Source: Bifidobacterium longum subsp. infantis ATCC 15697 = JCM 1222 = DSM 20088
Lineage (GTDB): Bacteria > Actinomycetota > Actinomycetes > Actinomycetales > Bifidobacteriaceae
Reading direction: 5' to 3'
DNA length: 64,000 bases
NCBI RefSeq assembly: GCF_000269965.1
Contig: NC_017219.1
Span: 1,426,001 to 1,490,000 of the forward strand
In this document: one piece after another, positions 36,736-43,571 of the stretch
Layout of the letters: the number at the start of each line of letters is the position of its first letter
Numbering within the stretch: position 1 is the first letter of the stretch
Translations under genes and position numbers: made by a program
The notes under the pieces: model-generated
The model's database searches: none
The model's input: only the letters and a program-made list of their open reading frames with translations
What the model was told of the DNA's origin: nothing

Positions 36736-37108
36736 GGGGCTGACAGGCTTTCGATGGCCTGCCGGAGACCATTTGCTACGTGCCGGAGGCCGGCAGGGAC
36801 AACCGTCATCGACCTTGCCGCAAGAACGAACGCCAACACCGTTTCTTCTTCCCGTTTCACCCTCGCAGCGTGAAACCCGGCTTTGACTCCATTGCCGATT
36901 AACGGGTCAAAGCCGGAGAACTTCGAATCGGACTGGTCGGACAGTCGGACGATGGATTCGCCCGGCCAGCATACGAACATCGTCTACAAGCCGTGCGGGT
37001 TCGCCGAACGCACCCGTCCACGGATGAGCGTCAAGCGTCGGATACGCACGTGACGGCAAGCAATGGTTGACGGCAGGCCAGACCCGGGTTCGATTCTCGG
37101 CAGCTCCA
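36736..37108 (+). ncRNA. ssrA: Transfer-messenger RNA (tmRNA)
   Basis: The acceptor strands GGGGCTG (36736-36742) and CAGCTCC plus A (37101-37108) pair as a tRNA-Ala-like end with a G-U pair at position 3. The 5' end continues GACAGGCTTTCGATGG, matching the tmRNA consensus. Helix 2 forms perfectly between GGCCTGCCG (36756-36764) and CGGCAGGCC (37071-37079). A T-arm GGGTTCGATTC is present. The tag frame 36820-36873 reads ARTNANTVSSSRFTLAA then TGA, ending in the LAA degron, with the stop inside the hairpin GTTTCA...TGAAAC. tmRNA rescues stalled ribosomes and tags the products for proteolysis. The tag differs from the shorter tags known from bifidobacteria. Confidence 0.92.
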
Positions 37109-37213
37109 CGACCCTGATCCATCTCCCATGAGCTTGTGCAGACTCACGGTCTGCGGGTACAGATGAACGGGGCACGGTACGCATCGCACCGTGACGGGCA
37201 AAAGCGATGCACC

Positions 37214-37295
37214 GGTGGCGTGGCCCAGCGGCGACGGCAGCAGACTGTAACTCTGCGACAGAGAAACACCGGAGGTTCGAGTCCTCCCGCCACCA
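37214..37295 (+). tRNA. tRNA-Tyr (GTA)
   Basis: Acceptor GGTGGCG/CGCCACC; anticodon stem GCAGA/TCTGC with loop CTGTAAC; long variable arm typical of tRNA-Tyr; T-loop GGTTCGAGTCC region. First tRNA after tmRNA. A stem (TCCGCCT/AGGCGGA) follows and may terminate or guide processing. Confidence 0.9.
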
Positions 37296-37618
37296 CTATC
37301 CGCCTGGTCGCAAACAGGCGGATCAACGACAGGCGGTTTGATTCGCTGTCAGGCCAGTCCCATTGGATCGACAGAGAACGGTAGAAGCCGGGATGACACC
37401 TGGTCATGAGACGACGGGATTCCGGTCGGTTTCGTAGCCCGGTCCAGCAGAACGGCCCGAATCAATCGGGTAGGCCGGCGGAGCGAAGCCGCCCGAAGCC
37501 ACTCGGCCGGCGGAACGCGTTCCGTCGGCCTGCCGTCCGGGGACGCATACCATGCCATGCCGCCGCGGACACGGCCGGCATGGCATGGTTGAAAACCGAA
37601 GAGCGGAAACAATGAACG
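37296..37618. other. Spacer in the tRNA array
   Basis: It holds the hairpin TCCGCCT/AGGCGGA (37299-37323), a GC-rich hairpin near 37470-37500, and a second promoter motif GGGGACGCATACC (37538-37551) for the tRNAs that follow. No gene seen. Confidence 0.4.
37538..37556 (+). promoter_or_regulatory. GGGGACGCATAC promoter inside tRNA array
   Basis: GCATA at 37545-37549, about 70 nt before tRNA-Trp; the downstream leader shares TTGAAAACCGAAGAGCG with the tmRNA leader. Confidence 0.5.
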
Positions 37619-37689
37619 CGCCATCGGGACAGCGGCAGCCCGACGGTCTCCAAAACCGTAGACGGAGGTTCGACTCCTCCATGGCGCGC
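37619..37689 (+). tRNA. tRNA-Trp (CCA), copy 1
   Basis: Acceptor GCGCCAT/ATGGCGC with G73, as expected for Trp; anticodon stem ACGGT/ACCGT with loop CTCCAAA. Position 8 is C instead of the usual T. Confidence 0.85.
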
Positions 37690-37856
37690 GAAGCGGCGGA
37701 CCCGTCCCGGCGGGATCCGGACGGGTCCGCGCAGGCCCGTGCCGCGAAAACGGCGCGCCCCTCGGACCGGACGATGGCATGCCCCTCCTCCCGGTCCGGT
37801 CCCATGTGGCGGGTGCGTGGGGGTCGTCGCCGGACGGCCGGGGGTTTCCGGCATTC

Positions 37857-37929
37857 GCCCCGGTAGCTCAGCAGGCAGAGCGTCCGCCTCGTAAGCGGAA
37901 GGTCGCCGGATCGTGTCCGGCCCGGGGCT
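37857..37929 (+). tRNA. tRNA-Thr (CGT), atypical T-loop
   Basis: Acceptor GCCCCGG/CCGGGGC; anticodon stem TCCGC/GCGGA, loop CTCGTAA. The T-arm stem GCCGG/CCGGC is intact, but the loop is ATCGTGT instead of TTCRANY, exchanging the conserved T54-A58 pair for A54-T58. Confidence 0.75.
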
Positions 37930-38075
37930 CGAAGCGGCTCATGGCGTGAACGCCGCCCGCACGCGACGCCGTACACTCTCCGCGCGCGGGAACGATGGCA
38001 TGCGAGACGGGTTCTTTCTTCTGCCTCGTCCGGGACCATGCCAGCGCCATGATCCGTTTCCCATCCCCGCCCGTG

Positions 38076-38095
38076 CGGGGACGCATGCCGTCGCA
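38076..38095 (+). promoter_or_regulatory. GGGGACGCATG promoter-like motif
   Basis: GCATG variant of the motif (38083-38087), about 21 nt before tRNA-Arg (CCG). Confidence 0.4.
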
Positions 38096-38108
38096 TGGGC
38101 GGATGCAC

Positions 38109-38181
38109 GCCCTTGTAGCTCAGGGGATAGAGCACCGGATTCCGGATCCGGGTGTCGCCCGTTCGAATCGGGTCAGGGGCA
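38109..38181 (+). tRNA. tRNA-Arg (CCG), copy 1
   Basis: Acceptor GCCCTTG/CAGGGGC; anticodon stem CCGGA with loop TTCCGGA; canonical T-loop TTCGAAT. Confidence 0.88.
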
Positions 38182-38185
38182 CTTC

Positions 38186-38257
38186 GGGGCCGTCGCCCAG
38201 TGGCAGGGCGTCCCGTCCGCAACGGGAAGGTCGCGGGTTCGAACCCCGCCGGCTCCA
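38186..38257 (+). tRNA. tRNA-Ala (CGC) with C33
   Basis: Acceptor GGGGCCG/CGGCTCC has the G3-U70 pair that marks tRNA-Ala. The anticodon stem is TCCCG/CGGGA and the loop TCCGCAA, giving anticodon CGC but C instead of the near-universal U at position 33. The T-loop is canonical. Only 4 nt separate it from the preceding tRNA. Confidence 0.8.
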
Positions 38258-38414
38258 CGACATGCGGCATGCCGCCGCGTGTAAGCGCAGACATTCCGAG
38301 GAACGACGTCACGTCAAGACGGCGCGCCCCCGCGATGGAATACGCAGACAGCGGCCTCCCGCCGGCCGCGCGCGAGACGGCGGGGCCGGCCGGCCCGTCC
38401 ACGGGCCGGCCCGT

Positions 38415-38486
38415 GCGGATGTGGTGCAGCGGCAGCACGCCTGCTTCCCAAGCAGGAGACCGCGGGTTCGAACCCCGTCATCCGCT
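38415..38486 (+). tRNA. tRNA-Gly (CCC)
   Basis: Acceptor GCGGATG/CATCCGC; anticodon stem CTGC/GCAG with loop TTCCCAA; T-loop TTCGAAC. Confidence 0.88.
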
Positions 38487-38628
38487 CTATCCGGAAAACC
38501 AGGACAATGGATCCGATCCAACAATGGGACTCGTAACCGCCCTTTCCATGTGGACGCTTCCGGAGAAAACATGGACGAACAGCCTCGGCATGGGCACGCA
38601 GCGTCAAGGAATAAGGAAACATGCCATC

Positions 38629-38704
38629 GCCCCTCTAGTTCAGCGGTCAGAATACCGGACTTTTAATCCGTTTGTGGTCGTGGGTTCGAATCCCACGGGG
38701 GGCA
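38629..38704 (+). tRNA. tRNA-Lys (TTT)
   Basis: Acceptor GCCCCTC/GGGGGGC; anticodon loop CTTTTAA; T-arm GTGGG TTCGAAT CCCAC. Confidence 0.88.
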
Positions 38705-38868
38705 CGATGCTTGGTACATCGCCATGCATAAGCGCATCAATCTATTATCAGATAGGCTGCGGCAGCTTCTTCTTCCGGCCGCGCGCGAAACAGGGGAAGG
38801 AAAACACACAGTGCGACGGACCGGGGAAGGGCCTATAACCCAGATCCCATAACAGTCCGTCGTACGGC

Positions 38869-38940
38869 GCCTTTGTGGCTTAAATGGTAGAGCAACGGTC
38901 TGAAGCACCGTGGATGCTGGTTCGATTCCAGACGGAGGCA
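38869..38940 (+). tRNA. tRNA-Phe (GAA)
   Basis: Acceptor GCCTTTG/CGGAGGC with two G-U pairs; anticodon stem ACGGT/ACCGT, loop CTGAAGC; T-loop TTCGATT. Confidence 0.88.
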
Positions 38941-39268
38941 CGAAGCAATCCATCCGATCAATGGACTGCTTTCAGGGAGTGATCGAACAATCGCATCGGA
39001 AACGAGACGATAAGATGAGCCGGGCCCGGCAGGGTGGTTTGCGACCGAACCGGCGGCACGTCCAGAGGGGATCTGACATGATCTCGTTTGTCCTCGACGT
39101 TGCTGGTAAAACCCAATCCAGTCTCCCGATTCCCCTCCATCTGTCATTCAGGACGGATGGGGAGGACGCTCTTTTTGCAGCTATGGTCTGCGGAGCGACA
39201 TCAATGAGGACCATGCCGAACACGGCCCGGCACAGGCGTACGTCGTTAAAGGAACGAAATGTGCCATC
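38941..39268. other. Spacer in the tRNA array
   Basis: No gene and no tRNA seen. CCATTGATCGG-type partial inverted repeats occur just after tRNA-Phe and may be processing or termination signals. Confidence 0.3.
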
Positions 39269-39344
39269 GCCCTCGTAGCTCAATCGGATTCAGAGCGTTG
39301 GTCTACGGAACCAGAGGTTGCGGGTTCGAACCCCGCCGAGGGCA
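39269..39344 (+). tRNA. tRNA-Arg (ACG)
   Basis: Acceptor GCCCTCG/CGAGGGC; anticodon stem TTGGT/ACCAG with loop CTACGGA; canonical T-loop. A34 should be edited to inosine by host TadA. Confidence 0.9.
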
Positions 39345-39395
39345 CTCGGAACAGGAAGCTACTCCGCTACCTATCTTCGGCTTCCTGCTCCTCAT

Positions 39396-39467
39396 GCGTC
39401 GGTAGCTTAACGGCAGAGTACCGGTCTCCAAAACCGGTGGGTGTGAGGTCGAGACTCACCCGACGTG
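39396..39467 (+). tRNA. tRNA-Trp (CCA), copy 2, encoded CCA end
   Basis: Acceptor GCGTCGG/CCGACGT with G73; anticodon stem CCGGT/ACCGG, loop CTCCAAA; CCA is encoded at 39468-39470. The T-loop is GTCGAGA instead of TTCRANY. The sequence differs strongly from copy 1, so it is not a recent duplicate. Confidence 0.8.
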
Positions 39468-39594
39468 CCAGGACGGTATTGTTTGGCTCCTTACTCACTC
39501 ACGGATTCGTCAAGCCGAATGATACCGTCCCACCCGGTTCCGATCGTCGTTTGAAGGATTTCCTATTCTCTTCGGCTGTTCGACCGGAACCATC

Positions 39595-39676
39595 GCCCCG
39601 TTGGCGGAACTGGTAGACGCATCCGGCTCAAACCCGGATTCCTGACGGAGTGGGGGTTCGAATCCCTCATGGGGCA
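39595..39676 (+). tRNA. tRNA-Leu (CAA)
   Basis: Acceptor GCCCCGT/ATGGGGC; anticodon stem TCCGG/CCGGA with loop CTCAAAC; long variable arm as expected for Leu. Confidence 0.88.
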
Positions 39677-39928
39677 CTATCCGGTGGATGCCTTTCATGC
39701 TCGCTTCGAAAGATTTTCATCGGATATTCTTCCGACCGTCAAGCCTGGTTTCTTTCTTCCTTCATTGACGGGCGCGACGGATTCCAGCCGCCCCGGAGTC
39801 GGACGGCGGAAGAAAAAACGACTCCACATCATCGTGGATGGCCGGTTTGAAAACAGATAACCAATGCGAAATTACTCCTTTGGAAAAGGGTTGTCGATTT
39901 TTTTGAACCACCCGGCCATCCATCATCC

Positions 39929-40003
39929 GCTTCCGTAGCTCAGTGGAATCAGAGCAGACGGCTTCTAATCGTCCGGTCGTGGGTTCGAATCCCACCGGGA
40001 GCA
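39929..40003 (+). tRNA. tRNA-Arg (TCT), encoded CCA end
   Basis: Acceptor GCTTCCG/CGGGAGC; anticodon stem GACGG/TCGTC, loop CTTCTAA, anticodon TCT; CCA encoded at 40004-40006. Confidence 0.88.
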
Positions 40004-40052
40004 CCAGATCCACAGAATACGTCAACCAGTTTGTTCCTTCGCGTGGATCAGT

Positions 40053-40137
40053 GGAGTAGTGGCAGAGCGGTCGAATGCGACTGTCCCGAAAGCAGCAGGG
40101 GCGCAAGCCCCCGGAGGTTCAAATCCTCCCTACTCCG
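40053..40137 (+). tRNA. tRNA-Ser (CGA) with C33
   Basis: Acceptor GGAGTAG/CTACTCC with G73 and a long variable arm (GGGG CGCAAG CCCC), both Ser features. The anticodon loop CCCGAAA gives CGA with C at position 33 instead of U; the outer anticodon stem pair is mismatched. Confidence 0.75.
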
Positions 40138-40214
40138 CGAACCCCGCATGAAAATCGTTCCCATGAGGGGATCGAGGTTTGGCCGGTGTGCCCCGTACTG
40201 AAAACACCGGCATG

Positions 40215-40300
40215 GGATGGTGGGCCGTGCGGCAAAGGCGCAGTCCTGCTAAGACTGTTGGGGCGGAAGTCCCCGGCGAGTTCGACTCTCGCACCATCCG
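40215..40300 (+). tRNA. tRNA-Ser (GCT)
   Basis: Acceptor GGATGGT/ACCATCC with G73; anticodon stem CAGTC/GACTG, loop CTGCTAA; long variable arm. Confidence 0.88.
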
Positions 40301-40422
40301 CTAGCCGATCAACAATGTGTTAGGCCACGGGATAGGGCCTGGAATCCAGTCAGCAAAAACAGGTTTTGGATCGGCATGGCGGAACGCAGTCGGGCATACG
40401 CGTCCGATGCGTTCGCGCACAT

Positions 40423-40493
40423 TCCTCCTTGGTGTAACGGCAGCACACGGGTCTTTGGAACCTTTGGTCCTGGTTCGAATCCAGGAGGAGGAG
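40423..40493 (+). tRNA. tRNA-Gln (TTG)
   Basis: Acceptor TCCTCCT/AGGAGGA with G73; anticodon loop CTTTGGA; T-arm CCTGG TTCGAAT CCAGG. Confidence 0.85.
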
Positions 40494-40602
40494 CTTAGCG
40501 GCAGCACGTCGAATTGATTTTCCCTCTACACTCGATTCGATGTTTGTTGTACCGGACATACAGGAGGTCAGGCGTCAACCCAGGCCGCGAAAACGACGCC
40601 AC

Positions 40603-40675
40603 GCCCTTGTAGCTCAGTGGATAGAGCGTCCGTCTCCGGAGCGGAAGGCCACGAGTCCGATTCTCGTTGAGGGCA
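40603..40675 (+). tRNA. tRNA-Arg (CCG), copy 2, atypical T-loop
   Basis: Acceptor GCCCTTG/TGAGGGC; anticodon stem TCCGT/GCGGA, loop CTCCGGA. The T-loop is TCCGATT: C at position 55 where T (pseudouridine) is nearly invariant. Confidence 0.8.
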
Positions 40676-40771
40676 CGCACGAAACTCCGCCAACCATAAT
40701 GCGTGGAGTCCTCTTCTTCTCTTCTCTCTCAAACCGTCGCGCCTCGTACGGTTCGTGCATCACGAGGCAAC

Positions 40772-40844
40772 GCCCTTGTAGCTCAACGGATAGAGCGCCG
40801 GTTTCCTAAACCGGGCGCAGCCGGTCCGACTCCGGCCAAGGGCA
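40772..40844 (+). tRNA. tRNA-Arg (CCT), atypical T-loop
   Basis: Acceptor GCCCTTG/CAAGGGC; anticodon stem CCGGT/ACCGG, loop TTCCTAA. The T-loop TCCGACT again has C55. Confidence 0.82.
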
Positions 40845-40971
40845 CGAGTGCGGCATTTGATGGTTTGACACTCTCAAAAAATCGAAACCATTGGAGTCCC
40901 GACCGGCCTCCGTTGTAACGAATCCTCGGTCAGGCGAACCGCATGGGCATGCGATCATGACGCGCGGCCAT

Positions 40972-41048
40972 GCGGGGCATTGGTGTAAATGGACAGCACG
41001 CCATCCCCTGTGGGTGGAGGTCCGGGTTCGAGGCCCGAGATGTCCGCT
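40972..41048 (+). tRNA. Degenerate tRNA, Gln (CTG)-like
   Basis: The D-arm (TTGGTGTAAATGGACAGCAC) resembles that of the nearby tRNA-Gln and a T-arm (CCGGG TTCGAGG CCCGA) is present. The best anticodon stem is CCATC/GGTGG with loop CCCTGTG, giving CTG but with C33; a His (GTG) reading pairs worse. The acceptor GCGGGCA/TGTCCGC would be perfect if one G were removed, so the gene appears to carry an extra base and may be a pseudogene. Confidence 0.45.
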
Positions 41049-41102
41049 AAGGAATCCACTGAAAAAAAAATCAAGGTGAAGCGTGTCCGTGGATTCCTTT
41101 TC

Positions 41103-41174
41103 GCGGTGTTGGCGCAATGGTCAGCGCCCCGGTCTTCCAAACCGGTGATGCGGGTTCGATTCCCGTACACCGCC
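41103..41174 (+). tRNA. tRNA-Gly (TCC)
   Basis: Acceptor GCGGTGT/ACACCGC; anticodon stem CCGGT/ACCGG, loop CTTCCAA; T-loop TTCGATT. Confidence 0.85.
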
Positions 41175-41593
41175 CGATACGATTCCATGCCCGTTGGGAG
41201 TTCCCGGCGGGATGTCATGACCATGCGGGTCGTGTCCGATGGTCCGCGTCTCCGTTTGTTCGACGGACACGCAGACCATCATTAGCGCCCATCAGCCTAT
41301 GAGTGGCCGATGCGAACAGTCCCCCGTCGGAGGGATTGGCGTGAATCCGATAAAGCCTATCCGCCGAGTGCGGACAAGGTTTCCTGAGACGTGGGCGACC
41401 GTGTCTCTTGTCAGCCGAACCACAGGATGTGGGAACGATTTCGGTGGAGCATGGGCGCCACGGCCCGTGATCCCCGTCATGCCCCATGCCGCAGTACGCG
41501 CGTCCACCGCAGGCATGGGTGCAGGGATCCGGCACAAGCGGCCGGATCGATCGTGGACCGCGCGGGCATATCCCTGCGGGTTGCTCGCGCAAC
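41175..41593. other. Long spacer before last tRNA
   Basis: No gene seen. A strong imperfect hairpin (ATGGTC...GACCAT with inner TCCGT/ACGGA, about 41237-41279) is the main structure. Scattered GC hairpins follow. Possibly an untranslated RNA or processing signals. Confidence 0.3.
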
Positions 41594-41667
41594 GCTTTCG
41601 TAGCCCAACCGGTAGAGGCGACAGTCTAAGGAACTGTCCGGTCCGGGTTCGAATCCCGGCGAAAGCA
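41594..41667 (+). tRNA. tRNA with AAG anticodon (Leu codon box) on a short-arm body
   Basis: Acceptor GCTTTCG/CGAAAGC, A73 and an encoded CCA (41668-41670); anticodon stem ACAGT/ACTGT, loop CTAAGGA, anticodon AAG. Leu tRNAs of bacteria have a long variable arm, but here it is only about five bases, so recognition by LeuRS is doubtful. Confidence 0.75.
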
Positions 41668-41670
41668 CCA

Positions 41671-42137
41671 GCGGAAACACGGGCGTCAACGCCACCCATG
41701 CAGGTCTTGAAATCTTGCCTGTTTCGGGAACGATGTATTATGAGACCTTCGCATAACTGGGGCCGATGACCAATACAGCGCCCGTTTCCGCACCCAACTT
41801 GCGAATATGATGTCAACGCCGCCACCCGCCCGCTGCCATATTGTGACGGAGTGGAACGATGGGCGCAGACGAAGGGTTTGCACCTCAACGACCCTGCAGA
41901 ATCGTCACCCCAGCATCCTATCCGCAGCCACACGTTAGCTCCGCCACCGTGAACCGAGTAGCGGTGGATGCCGTTGCAGCGGCGTGAGAGTCCTGCGGTC
42001 CTGCAAGACGCGGCAGGATGGCATCCCATAATTCCAAACGCTTAAGGGGATTGCCACCGTCATCCGCCAACGGCGGAAAGCAAGGGTCGTCCCGGTGCGC
42101 CGGGATATGAGTCGTCGGCTGGAATGCCGATGGCGGT
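41671..42137 (+). ncRNA. Candidate large structured RNA at the end of the tRNA array
   Basis: About 470 bp with no credible gene but many helices: CCACCG/CGGTGG (41944-41967), CCGCC/GGCGG (42064-42076), TCCCGG/CCGGGA (42089-42104), and a long-range 12-bp helix joining GCCACCGTCATC (42052-42063) to GATGGCGGTGGC (42129-42140). Large ornate RNAs such as GOLLD and ROOL occur beside tRNA genes on mobile elements and have this size, but I cannot show homology. The unit ends in a tRNA-like half and a terminator at 42345. Confidence 0.45.
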
Positions 42138-42204
42138 GGCTTCGTCATCCAACAGGTAGGATGCGCCGCTCGGCGTAATGCGGGTTCGAATCCCGTCGAG
42201 GCAC
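42138..42204 (+). tRNA. tRNA-like 3' structure lacking a normal anticodon arm
   Basis: A D-arm-like hairpin (CATCC AACAGGTA GGATG) and a good T-arm (GCGGG TTCGAAT CCCGT) are present. The anticodon arm is shrunk to CGCC GCTC GGCG, with no 7-nt loop. The acceptor CGAGGCA pairs only partly with TGGCTTCG. It may be a tRNA relic or the tRNA-like end of the structured RNA upstream, analogous to tmRNA. Confidence 0.45.
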
Positions 42205-42344
42205 GATGGGCCCAGTGTCCGCATGTGATTCAGCTGGGTTCCCGAACGGGAGATAGTTTGCGATCGGTGGCATGAGTCGATCGCAGGACAAGCACTCCTT
42301 TGCTCGCATGGCCCATCCGCCGTTCCTCATGCCAGAACGGTTCC

Positions 42345-42374
42345 GCCCCTCCCGCGTCGCGGGAGGGGCTTTTC
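42345..42374 (+). terminator. Strong terminator of the RNA island
   Basis: A near-perfect 11-bp GC stem (CCCCTCCCGCG with CGCGGGAGGGG, 42346-42368) followed by CTTTTCC. Confidence 0.9.
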
Positions 42375-42381
42375 CGTTTTC

Positions 42382-42400
42382 CGGACGCATAGGAGCAGGC
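42382..42400 (+). promoter_or_regulatory. GGACGCATA leaderless promoter of secE
   Basis: GCATA at 42387-42391, then 9 nt, then the secE ATG, immediately beyond the RNA-island terminator. Confidence 0.6.
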
Positions 42401-42613
42401 ATGGAAAGAAAATCGTTGGCATACGACCCGTTTCAGCCGATAGGCCGATTCTGCCGGCAGATCGTGGACGAACTGCGCAAGACCGTGACTCCGGCCGCCC
42501 GTGAATGGCTGGCCTGGAGTATCGCCGCATTCGTGTTCGTCATCCCGCTCATGGCATTGGCCGCGGGCATGGATCTCGGTATCGGCAGACTCACTCTCAT
42601 GGTGTTCGGATGA
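42401..42613 (+). CDS. secE: SecE homologue, preprotein translocase subunit, 70 aa
   Basis: FCRQIVDELRKTVTPAAREW is the amphipathic helix motif of SecE, followed by one transmembrane helix and the conserved MDLGIGRLTLMVFG ending. The size (70 aa) is normal for a single-helix Gram-positive SecE. SecE clamps SecY in the membrane. The chromosome should already carry secE, so this is a plasmid paralogue. It is leaderless from a GCATA promoter and coupled by ATGA overlap to the next gene. Confidence 0.9.
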   Translation: MERKSLAYDPFQPIGRFCRQIVDELRKTVTPAAREWLAWSIAAFVFVIPLMALAAGMDLGIGRLTLMVFG

Positions 42614-42819
42614 CGGTCGCACATCCCGTGAACCTTGCCATGCTGATATGGATGGGCATCGCCCTGCTCGCATTTCTTCTCATGAGCGTATGGACGGACG
42701 ATCCGGAGCGTCGCAGCACCTACCTCCGTTGGGCTGTCGCGTATCTGACGGCCCTGATCGTCTTCATCGCCATCTTCTATTCCGAAGGGACCCTATGGCC
42801 GTTCTCATCGTCGTTCTGA
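42610..42819 (+). CDS. Small membrane protein between secE and secG, 69 aa
   Basis: Two hydrophobic helices (NLAMLIWMGIALLAFLLM, VAYLTALIVFIAIFYS). The ATG overlaps the secE stop, and secG begins inside its 3' end, so all three are translated together. Its placement suggests a translocon partner; no family is recognised. Confidence 0.75.
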   Translation: MTVAHPVNLAMLIWMGIALLAFLLMSVWTDDPERRSTYLRWAVAYLTALIVFIAIFYSEGTLWPFSSSF

Positions 42820-43037
42820 AAACCATCGTCGCCGTCCTGAGCGTCCTGCTATCCCTGCTGATCCTCCTGCACAAGGGCAAGGGCGGGGGATTGTCCGACA
42901 TGTTCGGCGGCGGCCTGACCGCCAACGCGGGCACATCCGGGGCCGCGGAGAGGAACCTGAACCGTTGGACGGTCGGCATCGCGACCCTCTGGGTTTTGCT
43001 GATCGTCTCGATCAGCCTCGTCGCAAAAACCATCTGA
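42795..43037 (+). CDS. secG: SecG homologue, preprotein translocase subunit, 80 aa
   Basis: Two transmembrane helices flank the SecG signature LLILLHKGKGGGLSDMFGGG and the later AERNLNRWTVGIATLW. Length and layout match bacterial SecG (about 75-110 aa), which assists SecA-driven export through SecYEG. It overlaps the previous gene by 25 bases. Finding SecE and SecG, but no SecY in this window, on a mobile element is unusual. Confidence 0.9.
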   Translation: MAVLIVVLKTIVAVLSVLLSLLILLHKGKGGGLSDMFGGGLTANAGTSGAAERNLNRWTVGIATLWVLLIVSISLVAKTI

Positions 43038-43049
43038 CGAAACAGGAAA

Positions 43050-43095
43050 GGAGGAAGGCTTGTTTCCTCCCCGCCCTGAAGGGCGGAGTCTCCAC
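43050..43095 (+). mobile_element. IS200/IS605-like end hairpin, left remnant
   Basis: TCCTCCCCGCCCTGAAGGGCGGAGTC has the subterminal hairpin typical of IS200/IS605 elements. No transposase or tnpB gene lies nearby, so this is a remnant or a non-autonomous derivative. Confidence 0.5.
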
Positions 43096-43107
43096 AGGCC
43101 AAACAAG

Positions 43108-43290
43108 ATGAAAAACAACTGGTTCTGCCCCAACTGCGGGCAACCGATGGAAGCGCAACGCCACGTGGACAATCCCACCGGCAGCATCACATGGACAATC
43201 GGCTGCCTCAACCCGGAACACTTCCACACGCGCGGATACGTGAACGCCGCCATCGCCGAAATCCAACTCGAGAAACTCCTCCACCAGTGA
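43108..43290 (+). CDS. Zinc-ribbon protein, 60 aa
   Basis: MKNNWFCPNCGQPMEAQ contains a CxxC zinc knuckle; a later GCLNPEH could supply further ligands. Its stop overlaps (GTGA) the start of a truncated cytosine-methylase reading frame, so the pair came in together. Function unknown. Confidence 0.6.
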   Translation: MKNNWFCPNCGQPMEAQRHVDNPTGSITWTIGCLNPEHFHTRGYVNAAIAEIQLEKLLHQ

Positions 43291-43340
43291 AATACATTAG
43301 CATCTTCAGCGGAATAGAAGCCGCCACCGTTTTGCCGTGA
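43287..43340 (+). pseudogene. 5' fragment of a DNA C5-cytosine methyltransferase
   Basis: The frame from GTG reads VKYISIFSGIEAATVLP then stop. VKYISIFSGIEAAT is the conserved N terminus of phage-type C5-cytosine methylases (FSGIE, S-adenosylmethionine site). Only 17 codons remain before an IS605-like end, so the rest of the gene is missing. Confidence 0.7.
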
Positions 43341-43341
43341 G

Positions 43342-43378
43342 GGTGCCCCCGCCTTTAGGCGTGGGGAGGACGTCAAGG
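43342..43378 (+). mobile_element. IS200/IS605-like right-end hairpin
   Basis: GCCCCCGCCTTTAGGCGTGGGGAGGACGTCAA resembles right ends of IS200/IS605 elements (hairpin followed by GTCAA). It interrupts the methylase fragment. Confidence 0.55.
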
Positions 43379-43452
43379 TGGGGGAGGGCATGGGCCCGCC
43401 CTGTCCGCATAGCGGCATGCGTATCCGGAAAAAACGAAAAGGAGCGATCATC

Positions 43453-43560
43453 ATGATTTCCGTCATATGCCTGTTCGCGGGGTTCGCCGCGGGCTTCTTC
43501 ACCGCATCCATGTGCATGGCCTCCCGTCGGGGCGATCGCATGCGGCCGGACGGGCGCTGA
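43453..43560 (+). CDS. 35-aa membrane peptide
   Basis: MISVICLFAGFAAGFFTASMCMASRR is one transmembrane helix with a basic tail. AAAGGAGC lies 7 nt upstream, supporting expression. No family. Confidence 0.5.
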   Translation: MISVICLFAGFAAGFFTASMCMASRRGDRMRPDGR

Positions 43561-43571
43561 CCAAATTGGCG

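Noticed and set aside
39929..40003. Amber-suppressor tRNA (CTA anticodon)
   Set aside because: Reading CTA requires a mispaired anticodon stem; GACGG/TCGTC pairs well and gives TCT (Arg). The internal stops in nearby genes are TAA and TGA, not TAG.
42138..42204. Ordinary tRNA gene
   Set aside because: The anticodon arm is only 4 bp with a 4-nt loop and the acceptor stem pairs poorly, so it was listed as a tRNA-like structure.
41671..42204. RNase P RNA or a second tmRNA
   Set aside because: No RNase P conserved core (for example the GAGGAAAGTCC-like motif) and no 5' GGGGCTGA with a matching 3' acceptor or tag frame was found.
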